Shown one piece after another: positions 41,201-51,305 of a DNA stretch of 64,000 nt. Positions within the stretch are counted from its first letter, which is position 1. Every line of letters begins with the position of its first letter. The DNA comes from Prescottella equi. GTDB lineage: Bacteria; Actinomycetota; Actinomycetes; Mycobacteriales; Mycobacteriaceae. The notes beneath the pieces were generated by a model that did not search any database, was not told the DNA's origin, and was given only the letters and a program-made list of their open reading frames with translations. Position numbers and translations under genes: made by a program. The DNA lies in contig NZ_LWTX01000004.1 in the NCBI RefSeq assembly GCF_002094305.1, positions 248,001-312,000 of the forward strand, read 5' to 3'.

Positions 41201-44092
41201 TTCCAGAACAACGAGCGACCGCGACTCGAGCTGCCCGGCCTGACCGTCGAGGGAGTCGGGATCGATGCCCAGGTCGCCAAGGAAGACCTCGAGTTGGTGC
41301 TCGCCGAGGAGTTCACCGACACCGGCGATCCGGCCGGGGTCCTGGCGTCGCTGGACTTCGCCACCGACCTGTTCGACGAATCCACCGTGCGCGGCATCGC
41401 CCACCGGTTCATCCGCGTCCTCGAGGCGGTCGTCGCCGACCCGGCACGCGCCGTGGGCGACATCGAGATCCTCGACTCCGGCGAACTCGCGGCCTTGGCA
41501 CCCGCGCACGGCGGCAGCGACGTCTCACCCCACGTGTGGCCGGAACTGCTCGAGTCGGCGGCGGCCGTGAACCCGGACGCGGTGGCCCTGTCCTACCTCG
41601 GCCGCACCCTCACCTACCGGCAGCTCGACGAACGGTCCAACCGGCTCGCCCGTGTCCTCGCCGGACGCGGCGTCGGCCCGGAGACGTTCGTCGCCCTCGG
41701 GATGCCCCGCTCGATCGACGAGATCGTGTCCATCTGGGCGGTCGCGAAATCGGGTGCGGCATTCGTTCCGGTCGATCCGAACTACCCGGCCGAACGCATC
41801 GCGCACATGCTCACCGATTCGGGTGCGCGCCTCGGGCTCACGACGTCGGCACTGCGCGAACGACTTCCGGACACGGTGCCGTGGCTGGTCCTCGACGACG
41901 ACGCGATCGCGGCTCGGCTCGCGGACGCCTCACCCGTGCCGGTGACCGACGCCGACCGAACGGCGCCGCTGCACCTCACACATCCGGCGTACCTCATCTA
42001 CACGTCGGGATCGACGGGCCGACCCAAGGGCGTCATCGTCACGCACCTGGGCATCGCGAACCTCACCGAGGAGGAACGCCAGAGGTTCTCGGTCACCCCC
42101 GACGCCCGGGTATCGCACCTGGCCTCGCCGAGCTTCGACGCCTCCGTGTTCGAGATGATGATGGCGTTCAGCGCCGGCGCACGCCTGGTGATCGTGCCGC
42201 CCACCGTCTACGGCGGCGCCGAACTGACCGACCTGCTCTCGCGGGAAGGTGTCACGCACGGCTTCATCACCCCCACCGCCCTGGCCTCGATCGAGGACGA
42301 GGGACTCGAGTCGCTGCGGATCCTCGCGGTGGCGGGGGAGGCGTGCCCACCCGAACTCGTCGCCAAGTGGGCGCCCGGCCGCCGAATGTTCAACGGGTAC
42401 GGTCCCACCGAGACCACCATCCAGGCCAGTGTCAGCGCCCCGATGCAGCCCGGCGAGACCGTCAACATCGGTGGACCGGCGATCGGATTCGAGGAGGCCG
42501 TCCTCGACGGCCGCCTGCGCCCGGTCCCCGTCGGAGTGCCCGGCGAGCTGTACATCTCCGGCCCCGGCCTGGCCCGCGGCTACCACAACCGGCCCGGACT
42601 GACCGCCGAACGGTTCGTCGCGAACCCGTTCGGCCCGCCCGGATCCCGGATGTACCGCACGGGCGACGTGGTCCGGTGGCGCCACGACGACACGATCGAG
42701 TACATCGGCCGGTCGGACTTCCAGGTGAAGGTCCGCGGCTTCCGCATCGAGCTCGGCGAGATCGACGCCGTCCTCACCCGGCATCCCGCGATCACGTTCG
42801 CGGCGACGCTGGGCCACACGGGGCCGTCCGGGGACACCCTGCTCGCGTCGTACGTCCGGCCGGTGGAGGGGCACTCCGTCGAAGCCCGTGAGCTCCGAGC
42901 GCACGTCGCGGCGCAACTGCCCGCGCACATGGTGCCGTCCGCGGTGGTGGTACTCGACGAGATCCCGCTGACGCCGGTCGGCAAGCTCGACCGCCGGGCC
43001 CTGCCGACACCGGAATTCACGTCTCTGACCACCGAGTTCCGGCCACCGTCGACCGCCACCGAGCGTGCGGTGACGGAGGTGTTCGCCGACGTCCTCGGGG
43101 TCGACCACGTCGGCATCGACGACAGCTTCTTCGATCTCGGCGGCAACTCGATCATCGCCACGCGCATCATGTCGGAGCTGCAGGCCCGACTCGGCCGGCA
43201 GCTGCCGCTGCAGACGATGTTCCTGGATCCGACCCCGTCGGGCCTGGCCAAGCGGATCGACCTGCCGGTGGGATACCTGGGACGCAGCGATTCCCCGGTC
43301 GACGACGCCCTGGGTGTGGTGATCCCGCTGCGCCCCAACGGCGAACGACCACCGCTGTTCTGCATCCATCCCGGCATCGGCCTGTCCTGGGGCTACGCGG
43401 GCCTCGTGCAGTACCTCGCGAAGGACCGTCCGGCGTTCGGTCTGCAATTGCCGTTGCTGAGCGGCGGTCCGGACTTCGGGTCGGTGCAGCAGCTCGCGCA
43501 CCGGTACGTCGAGGAGATCCGGACGGTGCAGCCGCACGGGCCGTACCACCTGCTCGGCTGGTCGCTCGGCGGTGTGATCGCCCACGCGATGGCCGTCGAA
43601 CTGCGGGGCGCCGGTGAGGAGGTCGCCACCCTGGCGATCATGGACAGCTACCTCACCGAGGGGGAGGAGGAACCAGGGCATCTGACCGTGGTCGAACTGC
43701 TCGAGGGGTTGGGCCTCGATCTTGCCCCGTACGGCGACGTCCGGGACCTGACGTACGCGCAGGCGGTCGATCTGCTCAACGAATCCCTCGGTCAGGACAC
43801 GGGTCTCACCCCTGCGCACCTCGAACGCATCAACGAGGGGTTCACCACCTCGGCTCGGATCATGAACCGCTACGCACCCGATGTGTTCGACGGCGACCTG
43901 CTGTTCTTCACCGCCGGACGCGGTGACGGCAGTGCGCAGTCCACCCCCCGGCATTCACCCCAGGTGTGGCAGCCCGCGATCACCGGACGCATCCGTGAGT
44001 TCACGATCGACTGCGAGCACAACCAGATGATCGAGCCCGAGGCACTGTCCGCGATCGGACCGCTCCTCGAAGAGTATCTGGCTTCGCACTGA
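17288..44092 (+). CDS. Seven-module nonribosomal peptide synthetase with thioesterase (8,934 aa)
   Basis: A single uninterrupted synthetase of 8,934 residues, roughly 0.9 MDa. Domain order: Cstart - half C - A1 - T1 | C2 - A2 - T2 | C3 - A3 - T3 - E3 | C4 - A4 - T4 | C5 - A5 - T5 - E5 | C6 - A6 - T6 | C7 - A7 - T7 - TE. All catalytic landmarks are intact. The HHxxxDG histidines are at 153, 1465, 2536, 3593 (E), 4087, 5126, 6211 (E), 6708 and 7748. Phosphopantetheine serines are at 1280, 2351, 3407, 4941, 6023, 7560 and 8621. The TE serine is 8759 (G-W-S-L-G-G). Specificity codes read by eye identify A2 as Ser and A5 as Thr; the other five belong to one related group. Predicted product: N-acyl-X-Ser-D-X-X-D-Thr-X-X, released by TE hydrolysis or cyclisation. 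AGGGGG seven bases upstream supports the start. The pap/N-oxygenase operon downstream probably supplies an aromatic monomer. Confidence 0.95.
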   Translation: MTMSGSREPVGHGSGTPALPAEAFPLSAVQRSMWFAQQLTPAVPIFIAQYVTLQGDLDVDLLSRCAVTAAEEFQSPFLHLIDVDGEPYQFIDPDTDTSIEQVDLRDHPDPTAAAHAWMEHDYSVPIDLTRDRLIDMTILQVGDREYLWYTRIHHVALDGYSGMTVANRIAALYTAALEHRDPEPNRALDLHELLAIDQKYRASGRFQADREYWADHIAGIEAGSTLAETDAPVSAVSRLESAPLPEAVITALDSTDRTLEATPAAVLIAAFACYLARMTGRTDVLVNMPVSARTTAPLQRSGGMLVNVAPLRATVLPNDTVADLVGRIQLELMGALRHQRCSIEDIRRDAGLTGTARGLAGPMVNVMLFHQKMTLGDIEGEYHIVTSGPVEDLLVNFFQSGSPTRTFVEFRANPGRYSQEALHTHHRRFLELVEEFVQASADTRVADIHAESSVVGAQLLRTAAQLEFWSRELAGLPDILSLPSDRPRPARRALASDRVDFEIPAAVHRAVVAQSEARGCTVFAAVHAALVVLLARLADVDDVAIGTPVTGRSPAGEFVNTLTLRTRLSPGLTFDDLLTDVCRADTAAFRHAETPFAQLVESLDRTRENAHSPLFQVMLEFLDGRTPHLDEDGLVVRGVDTGPDISALDLRLTVEERFAGNAAGDAVPDGVHASFAFATDMFDPETIETLSARFLRVLDAVLEDPSTVVADIDLLSEEERRQLSGVWGGDGVEPRTLAEILAAAAHTDPTRTALTYEGRQLSYRALDEDSNRLARLLVSRGVGPESVVALSMPRSIESVASVWAVAKTGAAFVPVDPNYPADRIEHMLTDSGATLALTVAAHAAAVADIVPALVVDDPGFGAQVHQWSPDTITDADRSAPVRIDNPAYLIYTSGSTGTPKGVTVTHRGLANFAEDERRRYGVRPDSRTLHFSSPSFDASVLELMLAFGAGATMVIAPPTVYGGAELTALLRDERVTHAFVTPAALGSVDADALPELECVVTGGEACPPYLVEQWAPRHRMFNAYGPTEATVVSSVSDPLVVGQDVTIGCPPIGTGVLVLDARLRPVPPGVAGELYVYGEGLARGYHARAGTTAERFVANPFDGTRMYRTGDLVRWRRFGRRHSLEYVGRTDFQIKIRGYRIELGEVEAALRSHPDVGFALATGFVGPSGDTLLVAYVQAESNRETGVGEHLASEVTAHAADVLPPHMVPASVVVLDSLPLTPAGKLDRRALPEPRFDVGTGEFHAPATLDEKKIAGVFSELLGVERIGTTDSFFDLGGNSLTATRIVARINATLGTELSVLDLFEAPTVGALAARVEAAGPGHGARPPLVPRDHTGPVPVSLAQQRMWFVNQLAPGSAAYNIPIAVRLSGPLDVAALRGALADVVERHQTLRTVFPNTSDGPVQQVRSVADAALDLEPEDVTETQLPQRLQGVATAPFDVSVQLPVRAHLWRLGPTEHVLALVAHHVAADGLSMAPLARDVMVAYGARAAGTEPAWPPLAVQYADYAVWQRELLGAEDDPRSLAARQIAFWRDELTGAPDLLELPTDRPRPPQQSMRGGTVSCTIAPHLHRRLLEVAGEYEASLFMVLHAALAVLLARASGATDVTIGSPVSGRGEAELDDLVGMFVNTLVLRSRVDHGGTFSDLLAHTRTTDLAALGNTAVPFERLVEVLDPPRSEAYSPLFQVMLVLQGSERNRLELPGLAVEVDEIDTGTAKFDLQVILTEQSDEEGRPGPIEATLSYATDLFDPDTVAALAERYLRILDAVSVDPAVRVGDIDVLVDGERELVLDEWNATAHSVPDATLTDLFDAQARRTPHAVALTFGDEQLTYAEFASRARRLARELIARGVGPESRVALSMRRSFDLLIGMYAVTEAGGAYVPLDPDHPAARTEYVLASAAPACVLTTRRDRAGLQTDIDVLEIDSLDLAGRGDGPIRPEERVGALRPDHVAYVIYTSGSTGRPKGVAVSHRAIVNRLAWMQDRYHLTGTDVVVQKTPATFDVSVWEFFWPLQNGASLAIALPEGHRDPAYLSQLIHDRGVTVAHFVPSMLAAFVVGADPVQCRSLRTVFCSGEALPPSTAEAFAEFVGPAGAELHNLYGPTEAAVDVTYRQYTAADTVSVPIGTPVWNTQVYVLDARLHPAPVGVPGELYLAGVQLARGYVGRPDLTAERFVANPFGAPGTRLYRTGDLVRWRKAGHLDYSLDYLGRTDFQVKLRGLRIELGEVEATLLSRPGVAQAVVVVRRDELVGEALVGYVIADPGVELEPAALRESLAESLPAYMVPSQILVLDEFPLGSTGKLDRRALPAPEFGSVEAEFVAPRGPVEEILALIFGELVGTTRIGVYDSFFDLGGNSLTATRLVARVNDALDAHIGVRDVFDAPTVAALALRIESGGMRGSERAPLGPAERPAAVPVSLAQKRMWFINQFDTSSAAYNVVLPVRLDGDLDRGALRAAVADVLDRHESLRTRFPMIDGEPVQVIVPTAAVAPDLEPESVAEQDVAERVAEFAGRGFDVTVAPPVRSLLLRVGPQTHVLVIVVHHICADGFSLAPLARDVMSAYIARTEDRAPHWTPLAVQYADYALWQQKVLGGTDDPDSVLSRQLEYWARTLDGLPEVLDLPTDRPRPSERTLRGAVHGFRLGPDVHRRLTAVARTHNATVFMAVHAALAALLARLGDTDDVAIGTPIAGRGAAALDDMVGMFVNTLVLRSHFDPAATYSELLAAVRDGDLDAFHNADLPFERLVDALAPERSTAHSPLFQVMLEFRNNEQPRLELPGLTVTVVDTGTDSTNFDLQLTLTEEFTESGEPAGVAAGFTYATDLFDPATVTRLAERFGAVLRAVTADPAVRVGDVDLLTADERAAIAPVSGGAGVPARTLPELLATAGVVDPDATAVVFEGRELSYRQLDADSDRLARLLIARGLGPESVVALALARSLESVTATWAVAKTGAAFVPVDPNYPADRIEHMLTDSGAVVGLTVHGHRDALPPVTEWLVLDDSAVRDRMQRQPGGPVTDTDRVRPVRLDDPAYLIYTSGSTGIPKGVVVSHRGLANFAAEERTRFGITPRSRTLHFSSPSFDASILELLLAVGSGATMVVAPPTVLGGDELRDLLRENRVTHAFVTPAALASVDPAGLTALECVATGGEACPPELVAQWAPGRRMFNAYGPTEATVVASISEPLAVGVPVTIGRPPLGTSLVVLDARLHPVPAGVPGELYVLGSGLARGYHARPGTTGERFVANPFGDPGSRMYRTGDLVRWNGSGQLEYLGRTDFQVKVRGFRIELGEIESALRRFPGVARAVVTVDGSGPASRLVGYVVPEAGAAVDPADVTEFVGTFLASYMVPSAVMVLDALPLGPAGKLDRRALPAPDFGARTAGRAPRSERERQLADLFAEVLGLDSVGVDDSFFGLGGDSIMSIQLVSRAKSAGLHFTPRDVFEHKTVEALARVAQSGADTATLAELDGGGVGDVPLLPVAHWLLDRGGHHDRFSQAALLTAPEGLDDASLTGAVQAVLDRHDMLRARIRPGEHRMIVPPAGSVYAEWLIRRIRVDAAPGTDAFADTVRAELDAAEDRLDPSAGEMMQVVWLESASGGGRLLIVVHHLVVDGVSWRILVPDLATAWAQIVAGERPDPAPVGTSMRRWAHGLVDAAADRRDELELWRAMLSGDDPLLGARPLDPAVDVASTARTVTVEVSPDVTDALLTTVPDAFRGSVNDGLLTALAMALVRWRRDHGVDADTALVTLEGHGREDHVLPGADLARTVGWFTTLFPIRLDLTGIDIDDAFTGGRGAGAAVKAVKEQLLAVPDHGIGYGMLRYLDDEGGRALRGLASAQVSFNYLGRLTAAVPEDQRAAGWVPTDDADLSVLQDADLPVASVLDINAVTTDGADGSRLRATWGFPAGVLTAADVTELAGLWTEALVALARHVSRPGAGGLSPSDLDLVDLGQPEIETLEQRFPNLADVWSLSPLQSGLLFHAQLADRSVDAYLVQMMLDVRGADPGRLRRAGQAMLDRHPNLRAAFVHGPDGTPVQVVQERVPLPWNEIDLSEHDEPVREAELARLIADDRTRRFDMAEAPLIRFLLVRTGPDEHRLILTNHHILLDGWSTPLMMQELLTLYATDGDTTVLPRVHAYRDYLAWIAAQDPEAGVRAWTRSLAGLDEPTLLAPLDRGREQATVPAEIDISLDVTRTARLQSIGRQWGVTLNTMVQAAWAIVLGATTGRDDVVFGGTVSGRPPHIPGIESMIGLFINTLPVRVRLDARESVGELLRRIQSEQAGLLDHHHVSLTDIQDAVGPALAFDTLTVFESYPVDRSAITDADISGLRLVRVHEGSDAAHYPLTLVANADDRLRMKLKFLPDLFDRGQARSLAERVQRVLVEMSEDPQCPLARLRLLSDAEWAELVPLRGRPGRSVRTLPQLFADAAAADPDAIALVSGTTEVTYRELDERSNRLARVLLDDGVGPESFVALGIPRSIDSVVAVWAVAKTGAAFLPVDPNYPAERIAFMLEDSGATAGLTVTGARDRLPATVPWTVLDDPAFESRRAAQSTAPVGDDARPVPLRLTHPAYVIYTSGTTGTPKGVVVTHEGLDNLSEEYLTHFATRPSSRTLHFSTPSFDAAVLDYLLAFGPAATMVIAPTSVYGGSELADLIRDQHVTHAFITTAAAATVDPAGLDEFTEVMVGGEAVPPELVARWAHGRRFYNGYGPTEATVMANVSAPLVTGETVTIGAPLRGVSELVLDTNLRPVPAGVPGELYIAGPNLARGYHRRPGLTAERFVANPHGVPGERMYRTGDVVRVLADRTIEYVGRSDFQVKIRGFRIELGDIDNAFGDHPDIRFAVTLGRPGPTGETALVTYVLPVAGAQPEPGALREYVAEHLPAQMVPASIMILDEIPLTPIGKLDRAALPAPEFLPAATTFRAPTDPTEQTIVDTFTAVLGLERIGVDDSFFDLGGNSLIATRVIARLGAALGVDLGVRALFEAPTAHELARWVSRAHLDAAARPPLRPQDRPDPLPLSLAQKRMWFINQFDTESAAYNIPLAVRLTGDLDVDALTAAVADVQERHETLRTLFPSRDGEPVQLVVPAAEAAPSLDAVDVPPDRVPERIAALISRGFDVTTAVPVRAELLRLGPQEHVLTIVVHHICADGFSMAPLARDVMAAYVARTGGHVPQWAPLPVQYADFALWQHQVLGSEDDPDSPGRRQLAFWTEALAGLPEAITLPTDRPRPTRQSFDGARVEFEIPAEVHRALAESARRHGATMFMATHAALAVLLAKLSGTDDIAIGTPIAGRGEAELDDLVGMFVNTLVLRSDVDPGGGFADLLARTREFDLAAFGHADLPFERLVDVLAPERSTAHSPLFQVMLEFQNNELPRLELPGLVADPVAADLAVAKFDLQLTLAERHDDAGVPDGIAAVFTYATDLFDPGTVRELGERFTRLLDALVAEPERAIGDITITTATELDTMLHRWNAEGARAADETLAERFALAAARFPDRPALTYEASTLGYAELDARANRLARHLVSLGVGPETLVAVALPRSADLVVALLAVIKSGAGYLPLDVTYPAERLSYMLTDAAPVCVLTTGADADAIPSTDVPLIRLDTDETAAALAAAPDRAVTDADRLTPLRPDDVAYVIYTSGSTGRPKGVQVTHRNVLTLFANTTGAFGFDEHDVWTMFHSYAFDFSVWELWGPLLHGGRLVVVDFYTARSPEMFLDLLRTEQVTVLNQTPTAFYQLAEADRLASEQGTTATDLALRYVVFGGEALDLGQLGRWYTRHPDSAPRLVNMYGITETTVHVTHLELDRAFAEAADASVIGRAIPGLRVVVLDERLHSVPPGVVGEMYVAGEQLTRGYLGRSALTSSRFVADPFGAPGSRMYRTGDLARWNRDGRLEYLGRSDFQVKIRGFRIELGEIEAALLRYPGVAQAVVAVHRDGAGPARLVGYAVPEQGLDVDPQDVLGHVGRELTSYMVPATLMLLDELPLTANGKLDRKALPQPEFGTGAARGRAPETDVERTLAGLFAEVLGLDSVGVDDSFFGLGGDSIMSIQLVSRAKDAGLRFTPRDVFEHRSVAGLAAVAAADSGETPVHLDELPGGGVGEFPLTPIMHWLLERSDDVRRYTQTALLALPSGTDRDRLARTLQAVVDRHDMLRAQLHTGPDPHMLVRPVGAVDADDLISRIPVDALSGPDFTAVAGAALDDAAGRLDPAAGAVLQAVWFDAGETGGRLLLVIHHLAVDGVSWRILVPDLAAAWTRIAAGELPDLAPTGTSMRRWAHGLADATAGRDRELELWQGTLDTPDPVIGSRPLDPAVDVYGTVDKVSVELPSAVTEALLTTVPEVFRGNVNDALLTALAMALTRWRRTRGADTDAALVNLEGHGREDQVVPGADLGRTVGWFTTIFPVRLDLTGIDVDDAFAAGPAAGAALKAVKEQLLAIPDHGIGFGMLRYLDPRTGPVLAELPVPQVGFNYLGRLGGTSTGTDVPWVPRSDTELDDAPSATMPVASALDVNAVVGDTPDGPRLRATWAFPSGVLATVDVGELADLWVRALSALARHAAHPGAGGLTPSDLDLVRLDQDAIEALEHRYPGLDDVWSLSPLQAGLHFHAMLADDSVDAYLVQLTLSLGGTVDTDRLWRAGQALLDRHPNLRAAFVRVEGAASDSGAVQVIPDRVELPWTEVDLSRLDPGTRARRFDELIAADRGTRFDLTAAPAIRMTLVKFGAGDYRLVVTNHHILLDGWSTPLVIRDLLTLYATDADASVLPRVHPYRDYLAWMATQDPAESTDAWRKALAGLEEPTLLAPAVPSAGGGTAELEVALTAEHTDTLRSLVRERGLTLNTVVQAAWGIVLGALTARTDVLFGGTVSGRPPQIPGIESMVGLFINTLPVRVTLDAGETLGELLDRVQREQAALLDHHYLGLADIQRATGPAATFDTLTVFESYPVDRNALTADTDIAGLKVTGIDGRDAAHYPLSLVASVNGSLNLKFEYFPEVFDPAVVESIATRVTVVLEHIATDPDRPLARLDLLTDTERHDLAPVEGPVGGSIRTLPDIFTDAAALDPDAIALSFSGREVTYRELDTRSSRIARVLIDQGVGPESYVALGIPRSVESVLAVWAVTKTGAAFVPIDPNYPPERIEHMLADSGAGLGLTVAAHRHRLPDTVTWLTLEDPDVAAACAAHSDAPVTDADRTAPLGLEHAAYVVYTSGSTGRPKGVVVAHRGLDNFALDQQARFGATATSRTLHFATPSFDGAVFEYLQAFGVGATMVIAEPTVFGGADLARVLADGHVTHAFVTTAALATVDPTGLDEFTHVAVGGEACPPELVARWAPGRDLHNAYGPTETTIMSNISAPMTVGEQITIGGPIRGVHEVVLDGRLQPVPVGVPGELYIAGLGLARGYHRRPGLSAERFVANPFGKPGERMYRTGDIVRWRPDLTIEYVGRSDFQVKVRGFRIELGEIDAALAADPTVGFAVTLGVPGPAGDTVLASYVVPTTGATVETGALLDRLSEQLPSHMVPAAVTVLDEIPLTPVGKLDRAALPEPEFAFTSGEFRAPTNPLEYTLSDVFTEVLGIDRIGIDDSFFDLGGNSLIATRVTARLSGLLDADIPVRALFEAPTIHALAQWVARERGAGTGHTRPELGRRERPDRIPLSLAQQRMWFINQFDTASAAYNIPMAVNLTGALDTDALRDAVGDVLERHESLRTAYPIVDQEPTQEVWPVGDVLTDLTPVPVDDDAELRRQITAFASHGFDVTAAPPVRAELLEIDDEHHVLVIVVHHICADGYSMAPLGRDLMAAYTARAAGTSPQWAPLPVQYADYTLWQHEMLGTDTDPDSLISRQLRFWTEELAGLPDVIQLPTDRPRPVQQTFRGGRVEFRVPAELHTRITELAHRHGASMFMAMHAALATVLARLADTDDIAIGTPIAGRGEMALDELVGMFVNTLVLRTRIDHDTSFDALLQQVRESDLAAFGHAEVPFERLVEEINPPRSTSYSPLFQVSIEFQNNERPRLELPGLTVEGVGIDAQVAKEDLELVLAEEFTDTGDPAGVLASLDFATDLFDESTVRGIAHRFIRVLEAVVADPARAVGDIEILDSGELAALAPAHGGSDVSPHVWPELLESAAAVNPDAVALSYLGRTLTYRQLDERSNRLARVLAGRGVGPETFVALGMPRSIDEIVSIWAVAKSGAAFVPVDPNYPAERIAHMLTDSGARLGLTTSALRERLPDTVPWLVLDDDAIAARLADASPVPVTDADRTAPLHLTHPAYLIYTSGSTGRPKGVIVTHLGIANLTEEERQRFSVTPDARVSHLASPSFDASVFEMMMAFSAGARLVIVPPTVYGGAELTDLLSREGVTHGFITPTALASIEDEGLESLRILAVAGEACPPELVAKWAPGRRMFNGYGPTETTIQASVSAPMQPGETVNIGGPAIGFEEAVLDGRLRPVPVGVPGELYISGPGLARGYHNRPGLTAERFVANPFGPPGSRMYRTGDVVRWRHDDTIEYIGRSDFQVKVRGFRIELGEIDAVLTRHPAITFAATLGHTGPSGDTLLASYVRPVEGHSVEARELRAHVAAQLPAHMVPSAVVVLDEIPLTPVGKLDRRALPTPEFTSLTTEFRPPSTATERAVTEVFADVLGVDHVGIDDSFFDLGGNSIIATRIMSELQARLGRQLPLQTMFLDPTPSGLAKRIDLPVGYLGRSDSPVDDALGVVIPLRPNGERPPLFCIHPGIGLSWGYAGLVQYLAKDRPAFGLQLPLLSGGPDFGSVQQLAHRYVEEIRTVQPHGPYHLLGWSLGGVIAHAMAVELRGAGEEVATLAIMDSYLTEGEEEPGHLTVVELLEGLGLDLAPYGDVRDLTYAQAVDLLNESLGQDTGLTPAHLERINEGFTTSARIMNRYAPDVFDGDLLFFTAGRGDGSAQSTPRHSPQVWQPAITGRIREFTIDCEHNQMIEPEALSAIGPLLEEYLASH
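17348..21245 (+). other. NRPS module 1: starter C, truncated C, A1, T1
   Basis: Residues about 22-455 form a complete starter condensation domain of EntF-like type (active site H-H-V-A-L-D-G at 153-159); these join an acyl or aryl acid to the first amino acid. Residues about 457-733 are only the C-terminal lobe of a second condensation domain, without an HHxxxDG site. A1 (about 735-1200) has the A3 motif at 891 and first pocket Asp at 937. Its ten-residue code reads D-A-L-F-V-G-A-V-V-K, which I judge closest to aromatic codes. T1 carries Ser1280. Boundaries are approximate. Confidence 0.8.
21266..24460 (+). other. NRPS module 2: C-A-T, serine
   Basis: An LCL-type condensation domain (H-H-V-A-A-D-G from His1465), adenylation domain A2 (pocket Asp at 1999) and carrier domain (Ser2351). 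The code reads D-V-W-H-F-S-L-V-D-K, which is the EntF serine code, so serine is predicted with good confidence. There is no epimerase, so the residue should stay L. Confidence 0.88.
24478..29100 (+). other. NRPS module 3: C-A-T-E, D-configured residue
   Basis: LCL condensation domain (His2536), A3 (pocket Asp 3072), carrier domain of the L-G-G-D-S type that precedes epimerases (Ser3407) and an epimerization domain (H-H-L-V-V-D-G at 3593, then E-G-H-G-R-E and the F-N-Y-L-G-R motif). The A3 code reads D-A-L-F-A-G-A-V-V-K, differing from A1 at one position, so modules 1 and 3 probably load the same or very similar side chains. The product residue should be D. Confidence 0.85.
29110..32240 (+). 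other. NRPS module 4: DCL C-A-T
   Basis: The condensation domain (N-H-H-I-L-L-D-G, His4087, preceded by V-W-S-L-S-P-L-Q) is of the type that follows epimerases and accepts a D donor. A4 (pocket Asp 4604) has code D-A-L-F-M-G-G-V-M-K, which I cannot assign; it shares Phe at the 278-equivalent with A1, A3, A6 and A7. Carrier Ser4941. Confidence 0.8.
32251..36940 (+). other. NRPS module 5: C-A-T-E, D-threonine
   Basis: LCL condensation domain (His5126), A5 (pocket Asp 5665), carrier Ser6023 in L-G-G-D-S and an epimerization domain (H-H-L-A-V-D-G at 6211). The code D-F-W-N-V-G-M-V-H-K differs from the standard threonine code only by Val for Ile, so threonine is predicted. It would be converted to D-allo-Thr by epimerization at C-alpha. 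Confidence 0.88.
36950..40090 (+). other. NRPS module 6: DCL C-A-T
   Basis: Condensation domain with N-H-H-I-L-L-D-G (His6708), closely similar to that of module 4. A6 (pocket Asp 7223) has code D-G-F-F-A-G-A-I-M-K, which I cannot assign with confidence; Gly at the second position suggests a roomier pocket base. Carrier Ser7560. Confidence 0.78.
40111..44092 (+). other. NRPS module 7 plus type I thioesterase
   Basis: LCL condensation domain (His7748), A7 (pocket Asp 8284; code D-A-F-F-A-A-G-I-Q-K, unassigned, with Gln at the last variable position), carrier Ser8621 and a C-terminal thioesterase from about residue 8670. The TE has the alpha/beta-hydrolase start P-L-F-C-I-H-P-G, the nucleophile elbow G-W-S-L-G-G (Ser8759) and a late Asp/His pair (H in C-E-H-N-Q-M). 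It releases the finished heptapeptide; the sequence does not show whether as an acid or a macrocycle. Confidence 0.82.
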
Positions 44093-44217
44093 AATCGGTC
44101 CTGCCGCAACAAACTTCGCATAGATGACCGTCCACCCGGATCCACTGCGAAGGCGGGGTGCAAGGACTAGCGTCGGAACGACTGGACTGCGATCTTCCAC
44201 ACCGTTTGGAGAGCGTC

Positions 44218-44604
44218 ATGAACCTTTCGAAGGCATCGAAGGCCGCTGCTGCATCCGTTCTCGCCGTTGCGGCGCTCGGAACGGGAGCCGGCACCGCGTA
44301 CGCGGGAACCGCCCCCGGCGACGTCTCCGCGCCCCTCGTCCAACCCGTCGTCGACAAGCAGACGGCACAGGACAATCTGCTACGCGAGATCGGAATCGGG
44401 TGGGAACGCGGGGGTCCCGCCGCGATGGCGACCGGCGCCGGCGTCGGGCTCGCGATCGGCTGTGTGTCGATCTTCCCGAACTTCATCGCCGGCTGCATCC
44501 TCGGCACCGGCATCGGTGCCGGTATCGGCGCCTACAACGGCATCACCGGGGCCAACCCGAACGTCCAGCCGGCGTTCTACGAATGGCTCAACGCCACACC
44601 GTGA
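44218..44604 (+). CDS. Small exported glycine-rich protein, unknown
   Basis: A 128-residue exported protein. The signal peptide M-N-L-S-K-A-S-K plus hydrophobic core is cut around G-T-A-Y-A-G. The mature part carries a glycine-zipper-like hydrophobic segment (repeated G-x-G-x-G spacing, G-V-G-L-A-I-G then G-T-G-I-G-A-G-I-G-A-Y) containing two cysteines, C-V-S and G-C-I-L-G. This resembles small actinobacterial exported proteins that insert into or associate with membranes. GGAGAGCGTC precedes the ATG. It lies between the NRPS stop and the convergent N-oxygenase gene, so it could belong to the pathway (for example a membrane or resistance role) or be a bystander; the sequence does not decide. 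Confidence 0.65.
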   Translation: MNLSKASKAAAASVLAVAALGTGAGTAYAGTAPGDVSAPLVQPVVDKQTAQDNLLREIGIGWERGGPAAMATGAGVGLAIGCVSIFPNFIAGCILGTGIGAGIGAYNGITGANPNVQPAFYEWLNATP

Positions 44605-44632
44605 CATCGGGCCGGGTCCCCGGCGAGCGGTT

Positions 44633-45631
44633 TCACGACCACTCGTAGGGGACCTCCTCGGTGACCCCGAGGTCGTCGCACAGCCGCCGGATCGCGGTGC
44701 AGTCCTGCACCAGGTTCCGTCGACCGGAGTCGTGGGCGGCGTCGGCCACGATCCGGTGCGCGCCGCGCACCTGTTCGTGGTCCAGCACCGCCGACCAGGT
44801 GGAGAAGTCGTTGGACCGGAACGCCTCGAGCCCGTCCGCGAGGCCGGCGAGCAGGAGTCGCCGGTCGTCTCCGTCCAGACGCTCGAACACGATCTTCAGG
44901 AGTTCGCCGGCGATCGACGAGTGGCAGTACTCGTCCCGACGGTGCAGCACCACCGTGGCCCGGTTCACCGGCTGCAGGTCCTCGTCGTCGGTCATCAGTC
45001 CCAGGTACGAACTGATCGAGGTCTCGGCCACGGTCGTGAACGCGAGCGACACCAGTGCCGACTCGCGCGGCGTCTCGGCCGCGTCCACGGCCTGCTGATG
45101 GCGGCGGACCGTGGGCCCGTAGGGGAGCCGGCGCTCGGGCAGGTCCCACCCCCGTCGACGCCGGGTCAGCGCGCTCGCGTTCAGGTGCATGAGCGTGTGG
45201 TACTGCTCGTCGACCATGGCCTGCATCGTCGCGACGGTGAGCGTGTCGCCCAGCCCGGTACCGAACGCGTCCTGTGACAACAGTCGGAAGCCCGGGTTGA
45301 CCACGTACTGTTCGACGTCCATCACGTTCTTGTTGTAGGCGATCCACGCCCACGCCAGGATCCGACGCCGTACCGGTTCGTCGAGCCGGGTGAAGACGTC
45401 GTGGTCGCGGAACGGAATCAGCGACTCGGGATAGTCCGCCTTCTCCGCGTCGAACAGGTCGTCGAGGTCGGGCTCGGGACGCTTGACCACGGCGCGGCGC
45501 GGCCAACTGCCGGCGAGGCTGCTGATGATCGCGCTCTCCACGGGATCGGCCGGATCGAACGGCGGTAGCGACGGCAACCGCAGCAACTCCTCGTGCACCG
45601 CGGCCTCGTCTCCGAATGCGTTGTCGGTCAA
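44633..45631 (-). CDS. AurF/CmlI-type diiron arylamine N-oxygenase
   Basis: A 332-residue ferritin-like diiron oxygenase. Numbered from the TTG start, all seven ligands of the AurF site are present with near-identical spacing: Glu107 (V-E-Q-Y-V), Glu142 and His145 (D-E-Q-Y-H), Glu203 (V-A-E-T), and His230, Glu234 and His237 (H-R-R-D-E-Y-C-H). Family members oxidise aromatic amines stepwise to nitro groups, as in aureothin, chloramphenicol and obafluorin. Here the substrate is most likely p-aminophenylalanine, free or in the peptide, because papABC lie directly upstream in the same operon. The start is a TTG whose last two bases begin the papC stop (TTGA overlap), with GGGAGGAGGAA just upstream. 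A GTG 20 codons earlier lacks such support. Confidence 0.9.
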   Translation of the reverse strand: MTDNAFGDEAAVHEELLRLPSLPPFDPADPVESAIISSLAGSWPRRAVVKRPEPDLDDLFDAEKADYPESLIPFRDHDVFTRLDEPVRRRILAWAWIAYNKNVMDVEQYVVNPGFRLLSQDAFGTGLGDTLTVATMQAMVDEQYHTLMHLNASALTRRRRGWDLPERRLPYGPTVRRHQQAVDAAETPRESALVSLAFTTVAETSISSYLGLMTDDEDLQPVNRATVVLHRRDEYCHSSIAGELLKIVFERLDGDDRRLLLAGLADGLEAFRSNDFSTWSAVLDHEQVRGAHRIVADAAHDSGRRNLVQDCTAIRRLCDDLGVTEEVPYEWS

Positions 45632-46550
45632 GGCGTTCCTCCTCCCGATCGTCGTTCCGGTGCGAGGGGCCCCGTGAACAGGTCCGCACACAGGGCCCGG
45701 TACCGGTCGAGGTGGTCACCGAGCGGTGCGCGCGCCGCCGCCATCACGTCCCCGAATTCGCGTGGACCGCCGTGTTCGACGGCCTCGGACAGCCGCCGCA
45801 GCGCGGCGGCGAGGGCAGCGCGGGCCGCCGCGGCCTGCGGGTTGCCGGCCTGGATGTCGTGATAGACCTCGGCCTGCCCCGCGGCGACCCGCCCGAGCAG
45901 CGCCAGCAGCGTCGTGTGCGGCGGGGTCGCGGCATCGACGAGGGTGTCCGCGTCGATGCCGAGATCACCGAGCGCCAGCCCGAACGCGAGGATCGCGGCG
46001 TGGGTGAGCGCCTGCGTCGCCGCGGCGGTCCGATCGTGCTCGTCCGCGCTCATCGCGACCACCCGTGCGCCCCAACCGGTCACGGCACCGAGGAATCGTC
46101 CGACGGCGGGGGAGTCGTGGTGGATCACCGCCGCGACGGCGCGCCCGGCCATCCCGAGGCCCGGCGCGAACAGCGGGTTGATCCCCACGGCGGGCCGGGT
46201 CGACGCGCGGTCCCGCAGCACGCGATGGATCTCGGACTTCACCGACAGCGTCTCCACCAGTACCGCGCCGGGTTTCATCGCTCCGTCGACGACGGGGACC
46301 GCCGCCACCGCGACCGCCTCCGGGACCGCGAGGATCACCACATCCGCCTCGGCGAGCAGCGCCCGCACCTGCGGGTCGGGGTCGGTGACGTCACCGCACA
46401 CACCGTCGACGCCCGGGATGGGCGCTGCCGCCGGGTCCACCACGGTCACCGAGTCGCCCTCGGCGCGAGCAGATTCCGCGAGCATGGCGCCCACCGCACC
46501 GGCCCCGCCGACGATCACCAGCGCGCACGTCGTCGTGTCGGGGGGCGTGG

Positions 46551-46554
<4 letters not shown>
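45628..46554 (-). CDS. papC: PapC-like 4-amino-4-deoxyprephenate dehydrogenase
   Basis: A 308-residue TyrA-type dehydrogenase. A Rossmann motif (V-G-G-A-G-A-V-G) opens the NAD domain. S-V-K-S-E-I-H-R, G-I-N-P-L-F-A-P and T-H-A-A-I-L-A-F-G belong to the prephenate-binding half. It should oxidatively decarboxylate 4-amino-4-deoxyprephenate to p-aminophenylpyruvate, which a cellular aminotransferase converts to p-aminophenylalanine. The specific assignment rests on operon context: the ATG overlaps the papA stop by four bases (ATGA) and the stop overlaps the N-oxygenase start. A housekeeping tyrosine enzyme would not be expected in this company. Confidence 0.85.
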
Positions 46555-48686
<2,132 letters not shown>

Positions 48687-48693
48687 GACGCCA

Positions 48694-49065
48694 TCAGCCC
48701 GTCGCGCGATTCGTGTCGTCGGCCGTCCCGATGACCAGGTCCTCGACCCGGCAGGTCTCGCCGATCATCACCTCGTACAGCCTGCGCAGAAAGCCCGGTG
48801 ACAGTCCGTGGGAGCGAGCGAACTCCTCCGCCCGGTCCTGCACCAGATTCACCCGCTGGGGCTGCATCATCGGGATGCTCCGATGGCGCTTGACCTCCGC
48901 GATCCGGACGCACACGTCGATCCGTGCACGGACGTCCTCGAGGAACCGACGGTCGATCTCGTCGAGTTCGGCGCGAAGCCGAACGAGCTCCGGCTCGTCG
49001 ACCGGAAAGGTTCCCGTGGATTCTTCTGAGGTGTCGGCCGTGATCGGGCCGCTGGTGTCGTCCAT
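48694..49065 (-). CDS. papB: PapB-like 4-amino-4-deoxychorismate mutase
   Basis: A 123-residue AroQ-fold chorismate mutase homologue. The helix-1 motif L-R-A-E-L-D-E-I-D-R-R-F-L and helix-2 residues R-I-D-V-C-V-R-I-A-E-V-K-R are typical, followed by P-Q-R-V and a third helix ending Y-E-V-M-I-G-E-T-C-R. It should convert 4-amino-4-deoxychorismate to 4-amino-4-deoxyprephenate, between PapA and PapC. It is the first gene of the minus-strand operon papB-papA-papC-N-oxygenase, and GGCGAGGTGG lies just before its ATG. The promoter should lie in the 426-base gap to the divergent lipase. Confidence 0.87.
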   Translation of the reverse strand: MDDTSGPITADTSEESTGTFPVDEPELVRLRAELDEIDRRFLEDVRARIDVCVRIAEVKRHRSIPMMQPQRVNLVQDRAEEFARSHGLSPGFLRRLYEVMIGETCRVEDLVIGTADDTNRATG

Positions 49066-49491
49066 ACGCCACCTCGCCTTACGTCTACTGGACCTTCGCG
49101 GTAGTTCTGCGAGCCATCGCGTCAGCCGGATCCGCTAGCTGCGTGCGTTCTCTTCATGATTGCACGGGGGCTGGGGCGTGGCGAATCTTCGCCGATATTC
49201 CGAGGAGCCCGAACCGGGCCCGCGAACGGTTCGGTTTCGATGCGGTCACGAACCTCGTGATGTGTCCGGATTCGATTGCAGCGCACGCGATCGCAAGGTA
49301 TCCGCCAACGAATCAGTGGGCGCCTCAGCGTGGTTCACCCGAACCCCCGCGACCGCACACCGACGTCGCATATGCTGGGTCGCCGTTCGGCCGAATCGCA
49401 CCCGTCATCGGATTCTCGGGGCGATCTGAAAAGCGTGGTTTCGGCGGACATGAACCATTTGTGGTGCCGTGCTTTTCGAGGGGGATCTTCG
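49066..49491. promoter_or_regulatory. 426-base divergent intergenic region (pap operon / lipase)
   Basis: No credible gene lies here. It must contain the promoter of the pap/N-oxygenase operon (leftward) and of the lipase (rightward). A short perfect inverted repeat GGCGAA-tc-TTCGCC is at 49180-49193, about 115 bases upstream of papB. A TATGCT hexamer in G-C-A-TATGCT near 49370 is a possible -10 for the lipase but has no convincing -35. No iron-box or other known operator was recognised. Confidence 0.4.
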
Positions 49492-50730
49492 ATGTCGTCA
49501 ACTCCACTCCTGCCGCCGCGACGCGTCGGACCCGCCGGTCGCGTGGCGGCGGCAGCCGCAATCGCGATCGGGGTGCTCGTCACGGCAGCTGCGCCGGTCA
49601 CCGCCGCACCCGCCCCGGTGGCGGCCGATCCCGACCCCTTCTACGGCCAACCGACCGACGTCGGCGACCACGCGCCCGGAGACGTGCTGGCGGCACGCCG
49701 CATGCCGGCTCTCCCGCAGTTCCCGGGCACCACGGTCTGGCAGGTCCAGTTCCGGTCGACGGGCTCGGAGGGTCGCCCGATCGCCGCGGTGACCACGATC
49801 CTCGTCCCCGACGTGCGTCCACCGTCCGGTCCGCTGCTGTCCTACCAGCACATCATCAACGCGCTCGGCACCCACTGCGCCCCGTCCCGGACGCTCTACA
49901 CCGCCGACCCCGACCTCACGATCCGGGAGGCGCCGGCGCTCAACATCGCCCTCGCCCGCGGGTGGACGGTCGCCCTGCCCGATCACCTCGGCCCGTCCAG
50001 TGCGTACGGCGCGGCCAGGCTCGGCGGTCAGATCACCCTCGACGGCATCCGGGCCGCGCAACGCGTCCCGGAACTGGGGCTGGCGACGAGCCCGGTCGGC
50101 ATGGCCGGGTACTCCGGCGGCGGAATGGCCACGGCGTTCGCGGCGGCGCTCGCTCCGTCGTACGCCCCGGAACTGGACATCGTCGGTGCCGCGGCGGGCG
50201 GGGTGCCGATGAATCTCGGCAAGATGGCACGAGGACTCGGGACGGCGCCGCACCCCGCATTCGGTCTCGCGCTCGCCGCGGCCCTCGGCCTCGAACGCGA
50301 GTACCCGGACCGCCTGCCGGTGAGCGAGCAGTTGAACGCGCAGGGACTCGCCATGCGGGACGCGGTCGCGGACGCCTGCACCAACGGCATCCTGCTCACC
50401 GGTGCCGGGCACAGCGCGTCGGAGATCGCCACTACCACCGATCTGCTGTCCAGCCCGACGGCCCAGGATGTGCTGTCCGACAACAGCATCGAGGACTATC
50501 CGGGAGTGCCGACCGCGCCGCTGTTCGAATGGCACAGTCCGACGGACGCCCTCATCCCGGTCGACTCGATCGACGCCACGCTGCAGCGGTACTGCCGGGC
50601 CGGGGCGCGGGTCGAGTCGGAACTGTTCCCGAGCCCGGACCACCTCACCACCGCGGTCCTCGGCGCGCCGCGGGCGCTGGACTACCTCGACGCCCGCTTC
50701 CGCGGCGAACCGGCGCCGAGCACCTGCTGA
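49492..50730 (+). CDS. Secreted lipase (LIP/PF03583-type)
   Basis: A 412-residue exported alpha/beta hydrolase of the secretory lipase family. The signal peptide (Arg-containing N-region, Ala/Val core, A-P-V-T-A-A-P around residue 38) is followed by Y-G-Q-P at the mature start. The nucleophile elbow is G-Y-S-G-G-G with Ser208. Candidate Asp and His lie in H-S-P-T-D-A-L-I-P and S-P-D-H. Cysteines at T-H-C-A-P, D-A-C-T, R-Y-C-R and the C-terminal T-C may form disulfides. It should cleave acylglycerols or related esters outside the membrane. GAGGGGGATC precedes the ATG. Being divergent from the pap operon, it is probably a neighbour and not a pathway gene. Confidence 0.85.
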   Translation: MSSTPLLPPRRVGPAGRVAAAAAIAIGVLVTAAAPVTAAPAPVAADPDPFYGQPTDVGDHAPGDVLAARRMPALPQFPGTTVWQVQFRSTGSEGRPIAAVTTILVPDVRPPSGPLLSYQHIINALGTHCAPSRTLYTADPDLTIREAPALNIALARGWTVALPDHLGPSSAYGAARLGGQITLDGIRAAQRVPELGLATSPVGMAGYSGGGMATAFAAALAPSYAPELDIVGAAAGGVPMNLGKMARGLGTAPHPAFGLALAAALGLEREYPDRLPVSEQLNAQGLAMRDAVADACTNGILLTGAGHSASEIATTTDLLSSPTAQDVLSDNSIEDYPGVPTAPLFEWHSPTDALIPVDSIDATLQRYCRAGARVESELFPSPDHLTTAVLGAPRALDYLDARFRGEPAPSTC

Positions 50731-50737
50731 CACGCGA

Positions 50738-50769
50738 CGGCGCCGCCACGACAGGTAGTGGCGGCGCCG
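50738..50769. terminator. Bidirectional terminator hairpin between lipase and rbpA
   Basis: CGGCGCCGCCAC (50738-50749) and GTGGCGGCGCCG (50758-50769) form a perfect 12-bp stem with an 8-base loop, between the convergent lipase (ends 50730) and rbpA (ends 50797). Confidence 0.8.
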
Positions 50770-50796
50770 AGACGATCAGGGTGGAGAGGGAGCCGA

Positions 50797-51135
50797 CTAC
50801 GCTCCGCGGCGCTTGGCCTTGAGCAGGTCCAGCCGCTCCTTCAGAAGGTCCTCGAGCTCCTCGACGGAACGACGCTCGAGCAGCATGTCCCAGTGCGTAC
50901 GCGGGGGCTTGACCTTCTTGACCTCGGGCGCAGCGCCCTCGACCAGAGTGCCCTCGAGACCGTTCTTGCACAGCCACGTGCCGGGGATCTCGGCCTCGTC
51001 GGCGAAGGGGACGTCGAACTCCTCGCCGTTGTCGCACCGGTAGCGTGCGATGCGGCGGGGCGCCAGGTCGTGGTCACGATCGGTCTCGTAGCTCACCGCT
51101 CCGAGTCGACTACCTCGAAGTACGCGATCTGCCAT
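50797..51135 (-). CDS. rbpA: RNA polymerase-binding protein RbpA
   Basis: A 112-residue RbpA, the actinobacterial RNA polymerase accessory factor that stabilises the holoenzyme with principal sigma factors and helps open-complex formation. The sequence follows the family throughout: M-A-D-R-V-L-R-G-S-R-L-G-A-V-S-Y-E-T-D-R, then D-N-G-E-E-F, then P-G-T-W-L-C and the sigma-interaction helix R-T-H-W-D-M-L-L-E-R-R. Cys34 and Cys56 are both present, a pairing associated with zinc-binding RbpA proteins; this is an inference. The ATG at 51135 is used, because the upstream extension lies in the leader. In mycobacteria rbpA abuts ppm1-lnt; here 34 kb separates it from lnt. Confidence 0.96.
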   Translation of the reverse strand: MADRVLRGSRLGAVSYETDRDHDLAPRRIARYRCDNGEEFDVPFADEAEIPGTWLCKNGLEGTLVEGAAPEVKKVKPPRTHWDMLLERRSVEELEDLLKERLDLLKAKRRGA

Positions 51136-51305
51136 GGTGTGTCCTCTCTTCGTTCTTCCGCCGCGCCAGTTCGCCGGGGGGCGCACCGAGCGTTCACAAC
51201 CATCTACAACGTCCCGGACTCCCGGATCGTTCCCGAGACTCCGTGGATGCGGCCGCACCATCTTACCGGGCAGCCGTCCCGCGACCCGCAGTAAGGTGTG
51301 CGTTC

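Noticed and set aside
19500-43100. Regularly repeated short DNA strings suggesting a tandem repeat array or CRISPR
   Set aside because: The repeats are the conserved NRPS core motifs recurring once per module at about 3-5 kb spacing; there is no short direct-repeat/spacer structure.
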